In this document: piece by piece, positions 26,873 to 34,743 of the stretch | Layout of the letters: each line of letters begins with the position of its first letter | How positions within the stretch are numbered: the first letter of the stretch is position 1 | Notes under the pieces: generated by a model | Databases searched by the model: none | Told to the model about the DNA's origin: nothing | Seen by the model: only the letters and a program-made list of their open reading frames with translations | NCBI RefSeq assembly: GCF_037997115.1 | Contig: NZ_CP150484.1 | Span: 5,166,126-5,230,125 of the forward strand | From: Amycolatopsis coloradensis | Lineage (GTDB): Bacteria > Actinomycetota > Actinomycetes > Mycobacteriales > Pseudonocardiaceae | Reading direction: 5' to 3' | DNA length: 64,000 nt | Program-made: the position numbers and the translations under genes

Positions 26873-28257
26873 CCTCCACGACGCCGGAGGCCGACCGGCG
26901 GCTCAGTCTCGGCCCCGCCGCCGCGCGCAACCTGGCCACGACCACCAAGACGCGGCCGCAGATGCAGAGCATCACCCCGCGCTGGCTGCTGAAGATGCTG
27001 CCCTGGGTCGAGGCGTCCGGCGGTACCTTCCGGGTCAACCGGCGGCTGACCTACGCGATCGGCGACGGGCGGGTGAGCTTCACCAACGTCGGCACCGAGG
27101 TTCGGGTCGTCCCGCAGGAACTCGCGGAACTGGCCCTGCTGCGGGGCTTCGACGACGAGGACACGCTCACCGCGCTCGCCGACCGGTTCGTGCAGCACGA
27201 GTACCAGCCCGGCGAGACCATCGTCGGCCACGGGTCTCCGCTCGACGAGGTCGTGCTGGTCGCGCACGGCAAGATCGCCAAGGTGGTGCCGGGCGAGTAC
27301 GGCGCCGAAGCCACTGTCGGCAGTATGGCCGACGGCGACCACTTCGGTGAAGAAATGCTCGCCGGCATCGACCGGAACTGGCCGTTCACCGCCAAGGCCG
27401 TCACCCCGGTCATCGTGCTGACCCTGCGCGCCGAAGACTTCGCCGACCTCAACGGCCGATCGGCGGCGATGCGCCGCCACGTCCAGAACATGCTGGCGCG
27501 CAAGGGAAAGCCGCAGAACGCCAAGGGCGAGGCCGAGATCGGGATGTCATCAGGGCACGACGGCGAGCCACTGCTTCCCGGCACATTCGCCGACTACGAG
27601 ATCTCGCCGCGCGAGTACGACCTCGCCGTCGCGCAGACTGCGCTGCGGGTGCACACCCGGGTCACCGATCTCTACAACGGGCCGATGGACCAGTTCGACG
27701 AGCAACTCCGGCTGACCGTGGCGGCACTGCGGGAGCGGCAGGAGTACGACCTGATCAACAACCGCGAGTTCGGGCTGCTGCACAACGCCGACCTCAAGTC
27801 GCGATTCCAGACCCGGTCGGGTCCGCCGACACCCGACGACATGGACGAACTCGTCAGCCGTCGCCGCAAGACGAAGTTCTTCCTCGCCCATCCGAAGGCG
27901 ATCGCCGCGTTCGGCAGGGAATGCACGCGCCGCGGCCTGTATCCGGAGGGCACCACGGTCGACGGCAAGGTGGTCGCCGCGTGGCGCGGCGTGCCGCTCC
28001 TGCCCTGCGACAAGATCCCGATCACCGACAGCGGCACATCCTCGATCCTCGCCATGCGGACCGGTGTCGAGGACAACGGCGTGATCGGACTGCACCAGAC
28101 CGGCCTGCCCGACGAGTACGAGCCGGGCCTGAACGTGCGCTTCGACGGCATCAACGAACAGGCGATCGCCAGCTATCTGGTCAGCACCTACTACTCGGCC
28201 GCCGTGCTCGTTCCGGACGCGCTCGGTGTCCTGGAGAACGTCGAGGTCGCGCGGTGA
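26869..28257 (+). CDS. Family 2B encapsulin shell protein with cyclic-nucleotide-binding-like domain (second)
   Basis: 462 residues, same architecture as the preceding shell protein: arm [17 protein letters not shown], cNMP-like domain about 90-205, then the shell fold from [20 protein letters not shown] to the C-terminus. The cassette [19 protein letters not shown] again lacks the phosphate-binding Arg. The two proteins are clearly paralogous yet differ throughout, most of all in the cNMP-like domain. They therefore look like the two subunits of a mixed shell rather than a recent duplication. ATG 26869 overlaps the previous stop. Confidence 0.88.
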   Translation: MTSTTPEADRRLSLGPAAARNLATTTKTRPQMQSITPRWLLKMLPWVEASGGTFRVNRRLTYAIGDGRVSFTNVGTEVRVVPQELAELALLRGFDDEDTLTALADRFVQHEYQPGETIVGHGSPLDEVVLVAHGKIAKVVPGEYGAEATVGSMADGDHFGEEMLAGIDRNWPFTAKAVTPVIVLTLRAEDFADLNGRSAAMRRHVQNMLARKGKPQNAKGEAEIGMSSGHDGEPLLPGTFADYEISPREYDLAVAQTALRVHTRVTDLYNGPMDQFDEQLRLTVAALRERQEYDLINNREFGLLHNADLKSRFQTRSGPPTPDDMDELVSRRRKTKFFLAHPKAIAAFGRECTRRGLYPEGTTVDGKVVAAWRGVPLLPCDKIPITDSGTSSILAMRTGVEDNGVIGLHQTGLPDEYEPGLNVRFDGINEQAIASYLVSTYYSAAVLVPDALGVLENVEVAR

Positions 28258-28310
28258 CCCCTCACCCCGCGACGACAACGAACAACAACGCTCCAGAAGG
28301 GACCACACAC

Positions 28311-29174
28311 GTGACCATCGCCCGTACTCCCGCTCCTGCCAAGGTGTTGCGCACCGAGTACCAGAAGTCGGTGGCATCGTACTGGAACAAGGAGAAGGAT
28401 CCGGTCAACCTGCGTCTGGGCGATGTGGACGGGCTCTACCACCACCACTACGGGGTCGGCGAGGTCGACTGGTCGGTGCTGGAAGGCCCTGAGAACACTC
28501 GCGACGAGCGGATCATCGCCGAAATGCACCGACTGGAGACCGCTCAGGCGGACGTCCTGCTCGATCACCTCGGCGACGTCAAACCGGACGACCGGCTCCT
28601 CGACGCCGGCTGCGGACGCGGAGGGACCAGCATCATGGCCAACGCGCGCTTCGGCTGCCACGTCGACGGCATCTCGATCTCGGAGAAGCAGGTCGAGTTC
28701 GCCAACCACCAGGCGGATATCCGAGGTGTCGCCGATCGGGTGCGCTACCACTTCCGGAACATGCTCGACACCGGCTTCGAAACCGGCTCGCGCAAGGCGA
28801 TCTGGAACAACGAAAGCACGATGTACGTCGACCTCCACGAACTCTTCGCCGAGCACGCGCGGCAGCTGGAGTTCGGCGGGCGGTACGTCACCATCACCGG
28901 GTGCTACAACGACGTGACCGGCGGCCGGTCCAAGGCCGTCGCGCAGATCGACCAGCACTACACGTGCAACATCCACCCGCGCAGTGAGTACTTCAAGGCC
29001 ATGACGGCGAACGACCTGGTGCCGATCTCGGTGGTGGACCTGACGCCGGACACGATCCCGTACTGGGACTTGCGGGCGAAGTCTTCGGTGGCGACCGGGA
29101 TCGAAGGACCGTTCCTCGACGCCTATCGCGAAGGCAGCTTCCACTACCTGCTGATCGCCGCGGACCGCGTCTGA
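28311..29174 (+). CDS. Geranyl diphosphate 2-C-methyltransferase
   Basis: 287 residues. It adds a methyl group from SAM to C2 of geranyl diphosphate, giving 2-methylgeranyl diphosphate for 2-methylisoborneol. Family marks: YQKSVASYWNKEKDPVNLRL, LYHHHYGVGEVDW, SAM motif LLDAGCGRGGTSI around residue 100, and IWNNESTMYVDLHELF. GTG 28311 is preferred because AGAAGGGA lies 8 bases upstream; GTG 28254, overlapping the previous stop, would add 19 Thr/Asn-rich residues. It lies between the shell genes and the cyclase, in the conserved operon order. Confidence 0.93.
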   Translation: MTIARTPAPAKVLRTEYQKSVASYWNKEKDPVNLRLGDVDGLYHHHYGVGEVDWSVLEGPENTRDERIIAEMHRLETAQADVLLDHLGDVKPDDRLLDAGCGRGGTSIMANARFGCHVDGISISEKQVEFANHQADIRGVADRVRYHFRNMLDTGFETGSRKAIWNNESTMYVDLHELFAEHARQLEFGGRYVTITGCYNDVTGGRSKAVAQIDQHYTCNIHPRSEYFKAMTANDLVPISVVDLTPDTIPYWDLRAKSSVATGIEGPFLDAYREGSFHYLLIAADRV

Positions 29175-29199
29175 TCCCGCGAGACCATCGGAGCAAGCG

Positions 29200-30381
29200 A
29201 TGACCGAACAGGGTGCGCTCGCCACACTGCTGGCCGGTCCGAGCGGGCTGGGCACGTCCGCCGCCCGGCTGGCGGCCCGGCTGACCGCTGTTCCCGCGGC
29301 GGTGGAGGACGTTCCACCGCCGCGGGAGCCCGCTCTCGACCCGGCGTACGCCTACCGGCCGTGGGGCGACGGGTCGGCGCCGCCGCTGTACTGCCCCGTC
29401 ACCGAACGGATCAACGATCCGCTCGCCCTGGAGGTCGACCGGCGGCTCGTCCTGTGGGCGGGGGAGTGCGGGTTCGACGAGGAGGAGTGCGAGCAGATCG
29501 GGAAGGCGGGATTCGGCAGGCTCGTCATGCTCGCCCATCCGGACTGTGAGGATCCGGACCGGCTGTTGATCTCGGCGAAGCTCAACGCCGCATGGTGGGC
29601 GGCCGACGACCTCTACGCCGACGACACCTCCCTCGGCGCCGTGCCCGCCGAGCTGCCGCCGAAGCTCGCGCTGGCGATGGCCGCGATGGACCCGGTGCCG
29701 TCGTTGGGCGAATTCAGCCGCGACCTCGACGAAACACTGCGGAACGACCGGGTTCTGGTAGCCCTGGGCTCGGCGACGGACTTCCTGCGGCGATCCGGGA
29801 CCGCAGCGCAGGTCCAGCGAGTCTGCTACTCGACCTTCGCGATGTTCGTGAGCTGGACCGCCTACGCCGCGTGGCGCCACAGCGGGAAATACCCGCCGGC
29901 GTGGGAATACCTAGCGGCACGGCAGCACGACAGCTTCTACACCTCGATGACGTTGATCGACGTCCTCGGTGGCTACGAACTGACCTCGAACCTGTACTAC
30001 GACCCCCGGGTCCGCGAGGCGGCGATCCAGGCGGGGACGGCGGCGGTGCTCGTCAACGACGTGCACTCGGTCGCCAAGGACCTGGAGGACGAGTCGCCGC
30101 CCTGCAATGCGGTCCTGTTGATCGCCGGCGATCGGAAATGCTCGATCGAAGAGGCCACGGCGATCACCGTCGAACTGCACAACGACGTCGTACGGGACTT
30201 CCAGGCGGCGCACGAAAAGCTGAGCGCCGTTCCGTCCGTCGAGCTGCAACGGTTCTTACGCGGGTTGCGAGGGTGGATGGGCGGCGGTTTCGAATGGCAC
30301 TCGACGAGTCCGCGGTACCGGACGAAGCCCGGCAATCAGTCCTCTGAATGCGGTAGTTCGCGACACGAACCTCCGCATTAA
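29200..30381 (+). CDS. 2-methylisoborneol synthase (class I terpene cyclase)
   Basis: 393 residues. It cyclises 2-methylgeranyl diphosphate to 2-methylisoborneol, the musty odorant. Both metal-binding motifs are intact: DDLYADD (about residue 137) and the NSE triad NDVHSVAKDLE (about residue 286). The flexible N-terminus holds GPSGLGTSAARL, which resembles the cargo-loading segment that directs such cyclases into family 2B encapsulins. RBS GGAG lies before ATG 29200. The last ~14 residues (after the natural-looking end near GGFEWHSTSPRYR) are encoded by a repeat hairpin that also supplies the stop, so the native C-terminus may have been replaced. Confidence 0.93.
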   Translation: MTEQGALATLLAGPSGLGTSAARLAARLTAVPAAVEDVPPPREPALDPAYAYRPWGDGSAPPLYCPVTERINDPLALEVDRRLVLWAGECGFDEEECEQIGKAGFGRLVMLAHPDCEDPDRLLISAKLNAAWWAADDLYADDTSLGAVPAELPPKLALAMAAMDPVPSLGEFSRDLDETLRNDRVLVALGSATDFLRRSGTAAQVQRVCYSTFAMFVSWTAYAAWRHSGKYPPAWEYLAARQHDSFYTSMTLIDVLGGYELTSNLYYDPRVREAAIQAGTAAVLVNDVHSVAKDLEDESPPCNAVLLIAGDRKCSIEEATAITVELHNDVVRDFQAAHEKLSAVPSVELQRFLRGLRGWMGGGFEWHSTSPRYRTKPGNQSSECGSSRHEPPH

Positions 30382-30388
30382 GAGGACT
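30338..30388. repeat. Hairpin repeat D overlapping the end of the 2-MIB synthase gene
   Basis: AGTCCTCTGAATGCGG (30338-30353) pairs with CCGCATTAAGAGGACT (30373-30388) with one mismatch across a 19-base loop. The right arm carries the TAA stop of the cyclase. It lies between convergent genes and should act as terminator for both. Confidence 0.8.
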
Positions 30389-30405
30389 AAACGCGGAAGA
30401 AGGAG

Positions 30406-32397
30406 TTAAACGACACCGGCCTCGATCAACTGCTGCCAGATCGCGCCTTGGTCCACGACCTCGACTTCGAGTTTCTCGGCCTTGGTGAGCTTGCTCGCCC
30501 CGACGTCGGCGCCGGTGATCAGCATGTCCGTGTTCGCCGAGACCGAAGACGCGATGGTCGCGCCCGCCCTTTCGCACAACCGCTGGAAGGTCGGGCGCGG
30601 CACCTTCTCGCCGGAGCGGGGGTCGCTGATCGAGCCGGTGACCACGACCGTCTTGCCTTTCAGCGGCGCGCCGGCCGCGACGACCGGCGGGAGGTCTTCT
30701 TCGCGTACGTCCAGCGAGACTCCGGCTTCCCGTAGCCGCTCGAGCTCGGGACGAAGCCGGGTGAGGTGCTCGATCAGGGACGCGGCGACCTTCGGGCCGA
30801 TGTCCTCCACGGCGACGAGTCCTTCCTCTCCGGCATCGGCGACGGCTTCCAGCGAGCCGAACCCTGCCCGGCACAGTCGCGCGGCGGTGCCCTCGGAGGC
30901 CATCGGGATCGCGAGCCCGATCAGCGCCCGGCGCAGGCCGACGGCCCGGCTCGCGTCGATCGACTCGATCATGCGGGTGGCGGAGATTTCGCCGATCCGG
31001 TCGAACTCCAGCAGCTTCTCCTTGGTGAGCCGGTAGAAGTCCGACGGGTGCTCGAGAATCCCGGCCTCGGCGAGCCGCTCGATCCAGACGCCGCCGATCG
31101 CGTCGATGTCCGCGGCCGCGCGAGACGCCCAGTGGATCAGCCGCCGGACGGTCTGCGCGGGGCAGGCGACGTTGGTGCAGAACAGTTCCCGGCTGTTGCC
31201 CTGTTCGGTCAACGGTTCTTCGCACGACGGGCACACCGAAGGCGGCACGATCTCGCGCTCCTCGCCGGTGCGTTTGGCGGCATCGAGAACGCCGGCCACG
31301 AACGGGATCACGTCGCCCGCGCGGCGCACCAGCACGGTGTCGCCGATCTTGATGCCGCGGGCCTTGATGACCTCTTGGTTGGCCAGCGTCGCCCGGGTGA
31401 CGGTGGTCCCGCCGACGAACACCGGCTCAAGCCACGCGACGGGTGCGATCTTGCCGGTCTTGCCGACGTCCCAGACGACATCGGCGAGCACGGTGGTCTT
31501 CTCCTCGGCGGCGAACTTGAACGCCAGCGCGCCACGCGGTGAGCTGGACCTGGTGCCGGCGGCGGCGTAGGCGTCGCGATCCGCCAGGCGCAGCACGGCA
31601 CCGTCGAGGTCGTAGTCGAGTTCGTTGCGCTGCTGCTCGATGGTCGTGATGACCGCCTGCGCCGCCTCTGCGTCCTCGCAGTGGCGCATGTCCGCGGCGG
31701 CGAACCCGAGCGTCCGGAGAGCGCCGTCGAGATCGGTCTCCGCGCTTTCGGGCTCGGTGGAGAGGTCGAAAGCGAAGAACTGGAGACGTCGCTCGGCGAC
31801 GGTGGCCGGATCCTTGGCGCGCAGGGTGCCGGCGGCGGCGTTGCGCGGGTTGATCAGCGGTTTGTCCGGGTGGACCTTGTTGTAGGCGGCGAAGGTGGAG
31901 CGCAGCATGACCGCCTCACCGCGGACCTCGACCCGGCCGGGGGCGTCGACGGTGTCCGGGACGCCGTCGGTCAGCGCCCGGACCAGCATGGTCACGTCGT
32001 CGCCCGTGGTCCCGTCGCCGCGGGTGACCGCCCTGGCGAGCCGTCCGTTCTCGTAGACCAGCGCCAGCGACAGGCCGTCGAGCTTCGGCATGACGACCAC
32101 CGGCTGGCCCGGGAACCGGGTGAAGAACGCCGCGACCTGCTCGGGCTTGGTCGCCTTCTCCAGTGACAACATCGGGCGCGAGTGCCGGATGGGCGCGTGC
32201 AGGATGGCGGGCGCGCCGACCTGGTCGAGCGGGTTCGGATCCGGGGTGAGCTCGGGGTTAGCCTCGATGAGCCCGCGCAATTCATCTTCGATCGCGTCGT
32301 AGTCGGCGTCGGCGACCTTCGGCGAGCCACGGTAGTAGGCGTCGCGAAGGACGACGATCTGATCGGCGAGTTCTTGGATGCGGTCCCGAGCGTTCAC
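30406..32397 (-). CDS. NAD-dependent DNA ligase, divergent LigA-type
   Basis: 663 residues with all LigA domains. Domain Ia has AYYRGSPKVADADYD. The adenylation domain has Lys105 in PKLDGLSLAL, then ENGRLARAVTRGDGTTG. An OB fold, a four-cysteine zinc finger (CPSCEE...CTNVAC), helix-hairpin-helix repeats and a C-terminal BRCT (KGKTVVVTGSISDPRSGE) follow. The catalytic motif KLDGLS differs from the K(V/I)DGLA of housekeeping LigA, so this is probably a second, accessory ligase; the standard one would be elsewhere. GTG start 32397 opens the expected N-terminus. It is convergent with the 2-MIB operon. Confidence 0.85.
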   Translation of the reverse strand: MNARDRIQELADQIVVLRDAYYRGSPKVADADYDAIEDELRGLIEANPELTPDPNPLDQVGAPAILHAPIRHSRPMLSLEKATKPEQVAAFFTRFPGQPVVVMPKLDGLSLALVYENGRLARAVTRGDGTTGDDVTMLVRALTDGVPDTVDAPGRVEVRGEAVMLRSTFAAYNKVHPDKPLINPRNAAAGTLRAKDPATVAERRLQFFAFDLSTEPESAETDLDGALRTLGFAAADMRHCEDAEAAQAVITTIEQQRNELDYDLDGAVLRLADRDAYAAAGTRSSSPRGALAFKFAAEEKTTVLADVVWDVGKTGKIAPVAWLEPVFVGGTTVTRATLANQEVIKARGIKIGDTVLVRRAGDVIPFVAGVLDAAKRTGEEREIVPPSVCPSCEEPLTEQGNSRELFCTNVACPAQTVRRLIHWASRAAADIDAIGGVWIERLAEAGILEHPSDFYRLTKEKLLEFDRIGEISATRMIESIDASRAVGLRRALIGLAIPMASEGTAARLCRAGFGSLEAVADAGEEGLVAVEDIGPKVAASLIEHLTRLRPELERLREAGVSLDVREEDLPPVVAAGAPLKGKTVVVTGSISDPRSGEKVPRPTFQRLCERAGATIASSVSANTDMLITGADVGASKLTKAEKLEVEVVDQGAIWQQLIEAGVV

Positions 32398-32451
32398 GGG
32401 GCAGAGATTACCCGGGACCACCGACAGAACACCGTCCGAAGAGGACTCGTG

Positions 32452-33549
32452 TCACGGGTTGATGGCCAGCACCAGGAACGCGGCCAGCAGGACCAGGTGC
32501 ACCCCGCCCTGCAGCCGCGTCGCGCGACCGGGGACGACGGTGAGCACGCTGACCGCGATCGTCAGCGCCAGCAGCACGATGTGCGTGGCGCCGAGGCCCA
32601 GCAGCAACGGCCCGTCCAGCCAGATCGACGCCAGTGCGATGGTCGGGATGGTGAGCCCGATGCTCGCGATCGCCGAACCGTAGGCGAGGTTCAGGCTGGT
32701 CTGCATCCGGTCGCGCCGCGCGGCCCGGGTCGCGGCCAGGGTCTCCGGCAGCAGCACCAGCATGGCGATCACGACGCCGACGAACGACTGCGGGAACCCC
32801 GCGGCGCGGACTCCCGCTTCGATCGCGGGCGATTCGACCTTCGCCAGGCCGACGACGGCGACCAGCGCGACCAGCAGCAGCCCCAGACTGGTCAGGGCGG
32901 CCTTGTTGGTCGGCGGTTCGGCGTGTTCCTCCTCCTTGACCGAGCCCTCACTGTCGACCGGCAGGAAGAAGTCGCGGTGGCGCACGGTCTGCGTGAGCAC
33001 GAAAAGTCCGTAGAGCAGCAGCGAGGCGACGGCGGCGAAGGTGAGCTGTGTGCCGTTGAAGGCCGGGCCGGGGGTGCTCGTGGTGAACGTCGGCAGCACG
33101 AGGCTGACCGAAGCGAGTGTCGCCACGGTGGCGAGCGCGCCGCCGCTGCCTTCGGGGTTGAAGTGCGTCTCGCCGTAGCGGCGGGCGCCGACCATGAGCG
33201 AGATACCCGCGATGCCGTTCATCGTGATCATCACCGCGGCGAACACGGTGTCGCGGGCCAGTGTCCCGGCCTCGGGGCCGCCGGAGGACATCATCGTCAC
33301 GATCAGCGCGACCTCGATGACCGTGACCGCGATCGCCAGCACCAGCGAGCCGAAGGGTTCCCCGACGCGATGCGCGACCACCTCGGCGTGGTGCACCGCG
33401 GCCAGCACGGTTCCGCCGAGCGCGAGCGCGACGATGGCCACGGGCACCGGGCCCAGGTCGCGGCCCCAGCTCAGCGCCAGCACGACGACGGCGAGGACCG
33501 GCATGACGGTGGTCCAGGACACGGGGAATCGTCTGCGCGAAGCGGCCAT
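32452..33549 (-). CDS. Calcium/proton antiporter, ChaA/CaCA family
   Basis: 365 residues, about eleven membrane helices. Each half carries a CaCA alpha-repeat: HHAEVVAHRVGEPFGSLVLA followed by VTVIEVALIV in the first, LLPETLAATRAARRDRMQTS followed by YGSAIASIG in the second. An acidic loop (EGSVKEEEHAEPP) joins the halves. It exports Ca2+ (or Na+/K+) in exchange for protons. RBS GAAGGTGA lies before ATG 33549. It is 54 bases upstream of the ligase gene on the same strand; no functional link is evident. Confidence 0.85.
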   Translation of the reverse strand: MAASRRRFPVSWTTVMPVLAVVVLALSWGRDLGPVPVAIVALALGGTVLAAVHHAEVVAHRVGEPFGSLVLAIAVTVIEVALIVTMMSSGGPEAGTLARDTVFAAVMITMNGIAGISLMVGARRYGETHFNPEGSGGALATVATLASVSLVLPTFTTSTPGPAFNGTQLTFAAVASLLLYGLFVLTQTVRHRDFFLPVDSEGSVKEEEHAEPPTNKAALTSLGLLLVALVAVVGLAKVESPAIEAGVRAAGFPQSFVGVVIAMLVLLPETLAATRAARRDRMQTSLNLAYGSAIASIGLTIPTIALASIWLDGPLLLGLGATHIVLLALTIAVSVLTVVPGRATRLQGGVHLVLLAAFLVLAINP

Positions 33550-33671
33550 GCCGTCACCTTCGCACACTCTGCGTGACGTCGCCCCTCCATGGAGGTCGCG
33601 GGGTGAATGCCAGGCGAGTGTGGCGTGGGCTTACTTCCCTGGCCGCAACTGCCTCTCGAAGGGCAAGACCG

Positions 33672-33923
33672 TCACGAAGGGCGACCGTCGGGAATCGTGA
33701 CCGTGATCCGCTCGTCCGCGGCGACGATCCGCTGAAGGCGGAACCGGCAGAGGGCGTAGAACATCTCGCCCAGCTCTTCAGGATCGATGCGGCCTTCGAG
33801 GTCGCGCTTGCTCGCGTTGAGCACCCGGCTGATCACGGCCGCGGGTACGCGGCCACCGAACTCGCCCATCAGCCAGACACCGATTTCGCCGATCTCTTCC
33901 GTGATCGTGCGCTGCGCGGTCAT
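33672..33923 (-). CDS. Small helical protein, possible three-helix dimerisation domain
   Basis: 83 residues, no signal or membrane segment. The first part (ITEEIGEIGVWLMGEFGG) and the middle (SKRDLEGRIDPEELGEMFYALCRFRLQRI) are amphipathic helices. Small proteins of this shape in actinomycetes are annotated as three-helix-bundle proteins of unknown role. ATG 33923 has GAGAGG 8 bases upstream, and a perfect 24-base palindrome sits just before that. Function unknown. Confidence 0.65.
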   Translation of the reverse strand: MTAQRTITEEIGEIGVWLMGEFGGRVPAAVISRVLNASKRDLEGRIDPEELGEMFYALCRFRLQRIVAADERITVTIPDGRPS

Positions 33924-33940
33924 CAGCCGTACCTCTCTGC

Positions 33941-33964
33941 GTCGGAGTGTCACGACACTCCGAC
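33941..33964. promoter_or_regulatory. 24-base palindrome upstream of small helical protein gene
   Basis: GTCGGAGTGTC (33941-33951), two bases, GACACTCCGAC (33954-33964). The perfect symmetry and position 18 bases before a start codon fit a repressor or activator operator. It is in the 231-base gap between two divergent genes. Confidence 0.55.
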
Positions 33965-34154
33965 GGGTGACGGAAACACCCATGACGGGATACCCGCGAG
34001 ATTGCTCTGCTCGGCCTAACCGCCCGGCGTCGGTTGCACCGAACCGTGCAGCGGGCCGGGCGATCTCCGGGAGAACCCCGATGTGATCGACATCCGGGTG
34101 TGCCAGCCTCGTTGATGACCATTGTGGACAGTCAGGGAGGAGGGCACACGCGTA

Positions 34155-34688
34155 GTGGCCCCAGCAAGTGATGAAGAGACCGCGCGATGGATAGCGGAGT
34201 TGACGGACCTCTGTGAGCTTTACCGGTCCGCGGAGATCGCGGGATCGACGGAGGCGGTGTCACACGCGGGGTGGCACACCGGGGCCCGGATCGGGACGAG
34301 CACCGCGGACGGGCGGATGCTGGCCTACCACGATTCGGGTGTCGAGGCGGAGTGCGTCTTCCGGGAGGGAGAGCGCACGCTGTTCAACATCATGAGCACC
34401 GGATACGGGCGCGACACCGGCGAGCGCGGGTTCGCGGTGTGGAGCAGGCGACCGGGCGTGCTCGGCGCGATCGACACCGGGGTGACCCGGCTGGAGGTGG
34501 CCGACGCGGACGGCGACATCGTCCAGGCGGCGATCGTGGGGCACACCTTCGCCGTGGACGTGGACCTGGGTCCGGTGCCCCGGACGATCGACGAAGTGTT
34601 CGCCCCATGGGAGCCGCCGGAGCTGACGGTCCGGGTGTACGGCGAGGGTGACGCACTGAGGTACGAAGGTCCTCTGCTGACCACGTGA
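34155..34688 (+). CDS. Hypothetical protein, mostly beta
   Basis: 177 residues without signal peptide or membrane helix. The central part, GWHTGARIGTSTADGRMLAYH, ECVFREGERTLFNIM and TRLEVADADGDIVQAAIVGHTFAVDVDLG, alternates short strands and turns. GTG 34155 is chosen for the strong AGGGAGGAGG at 34134-34143; a TTG upstream is unlikely. It is convergent with the secreted protease, separated by a terminator hairpin. No family recognised. Confidence 0.65.
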   Translation: MAPASDEETARWIAELTDLCELYRSAEIAGSTEAVSHAGWHTGARIGTSTADGRMLAYHDSGVEAECVFREGERTLFNIMSTGYGRDTGERGFAVWSRRPGVLGAIDTGVTRLEVADADGDIVQAAIVGHTFAVDVDLGPVPRTIDEVFAPWEPPELTVRVYGEGDALRYEGPLLTT

Positions 34689-34694
34689 AAGTCG

Positions 34695-34731
34695 GTGAAG
34701 GCCCCCTTCACGCGATGAAGGGGGCCTTCAC
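34695..34731. terminator. Hairpin repeat, family B, copy 2
   Basis: GTGAAGGCCCCCTTCA / TGAAGGGGGCCTTCAC, a 16-bp perfect stem with a 5-base loop, between convergent genes. Same core as 1627-1677. Confidence 0.82.
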
Positions 34732-34743
34732 GTACTTGTGAGG

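Noticed and set aside
25451-28257. Two Crp-like transcription factors
   Set aside because: The cNMP-like domain is followed by an HK97-type shell fold, not by a helix-turn-helix, and the genes sit in a 2-methylisoborneol operon.
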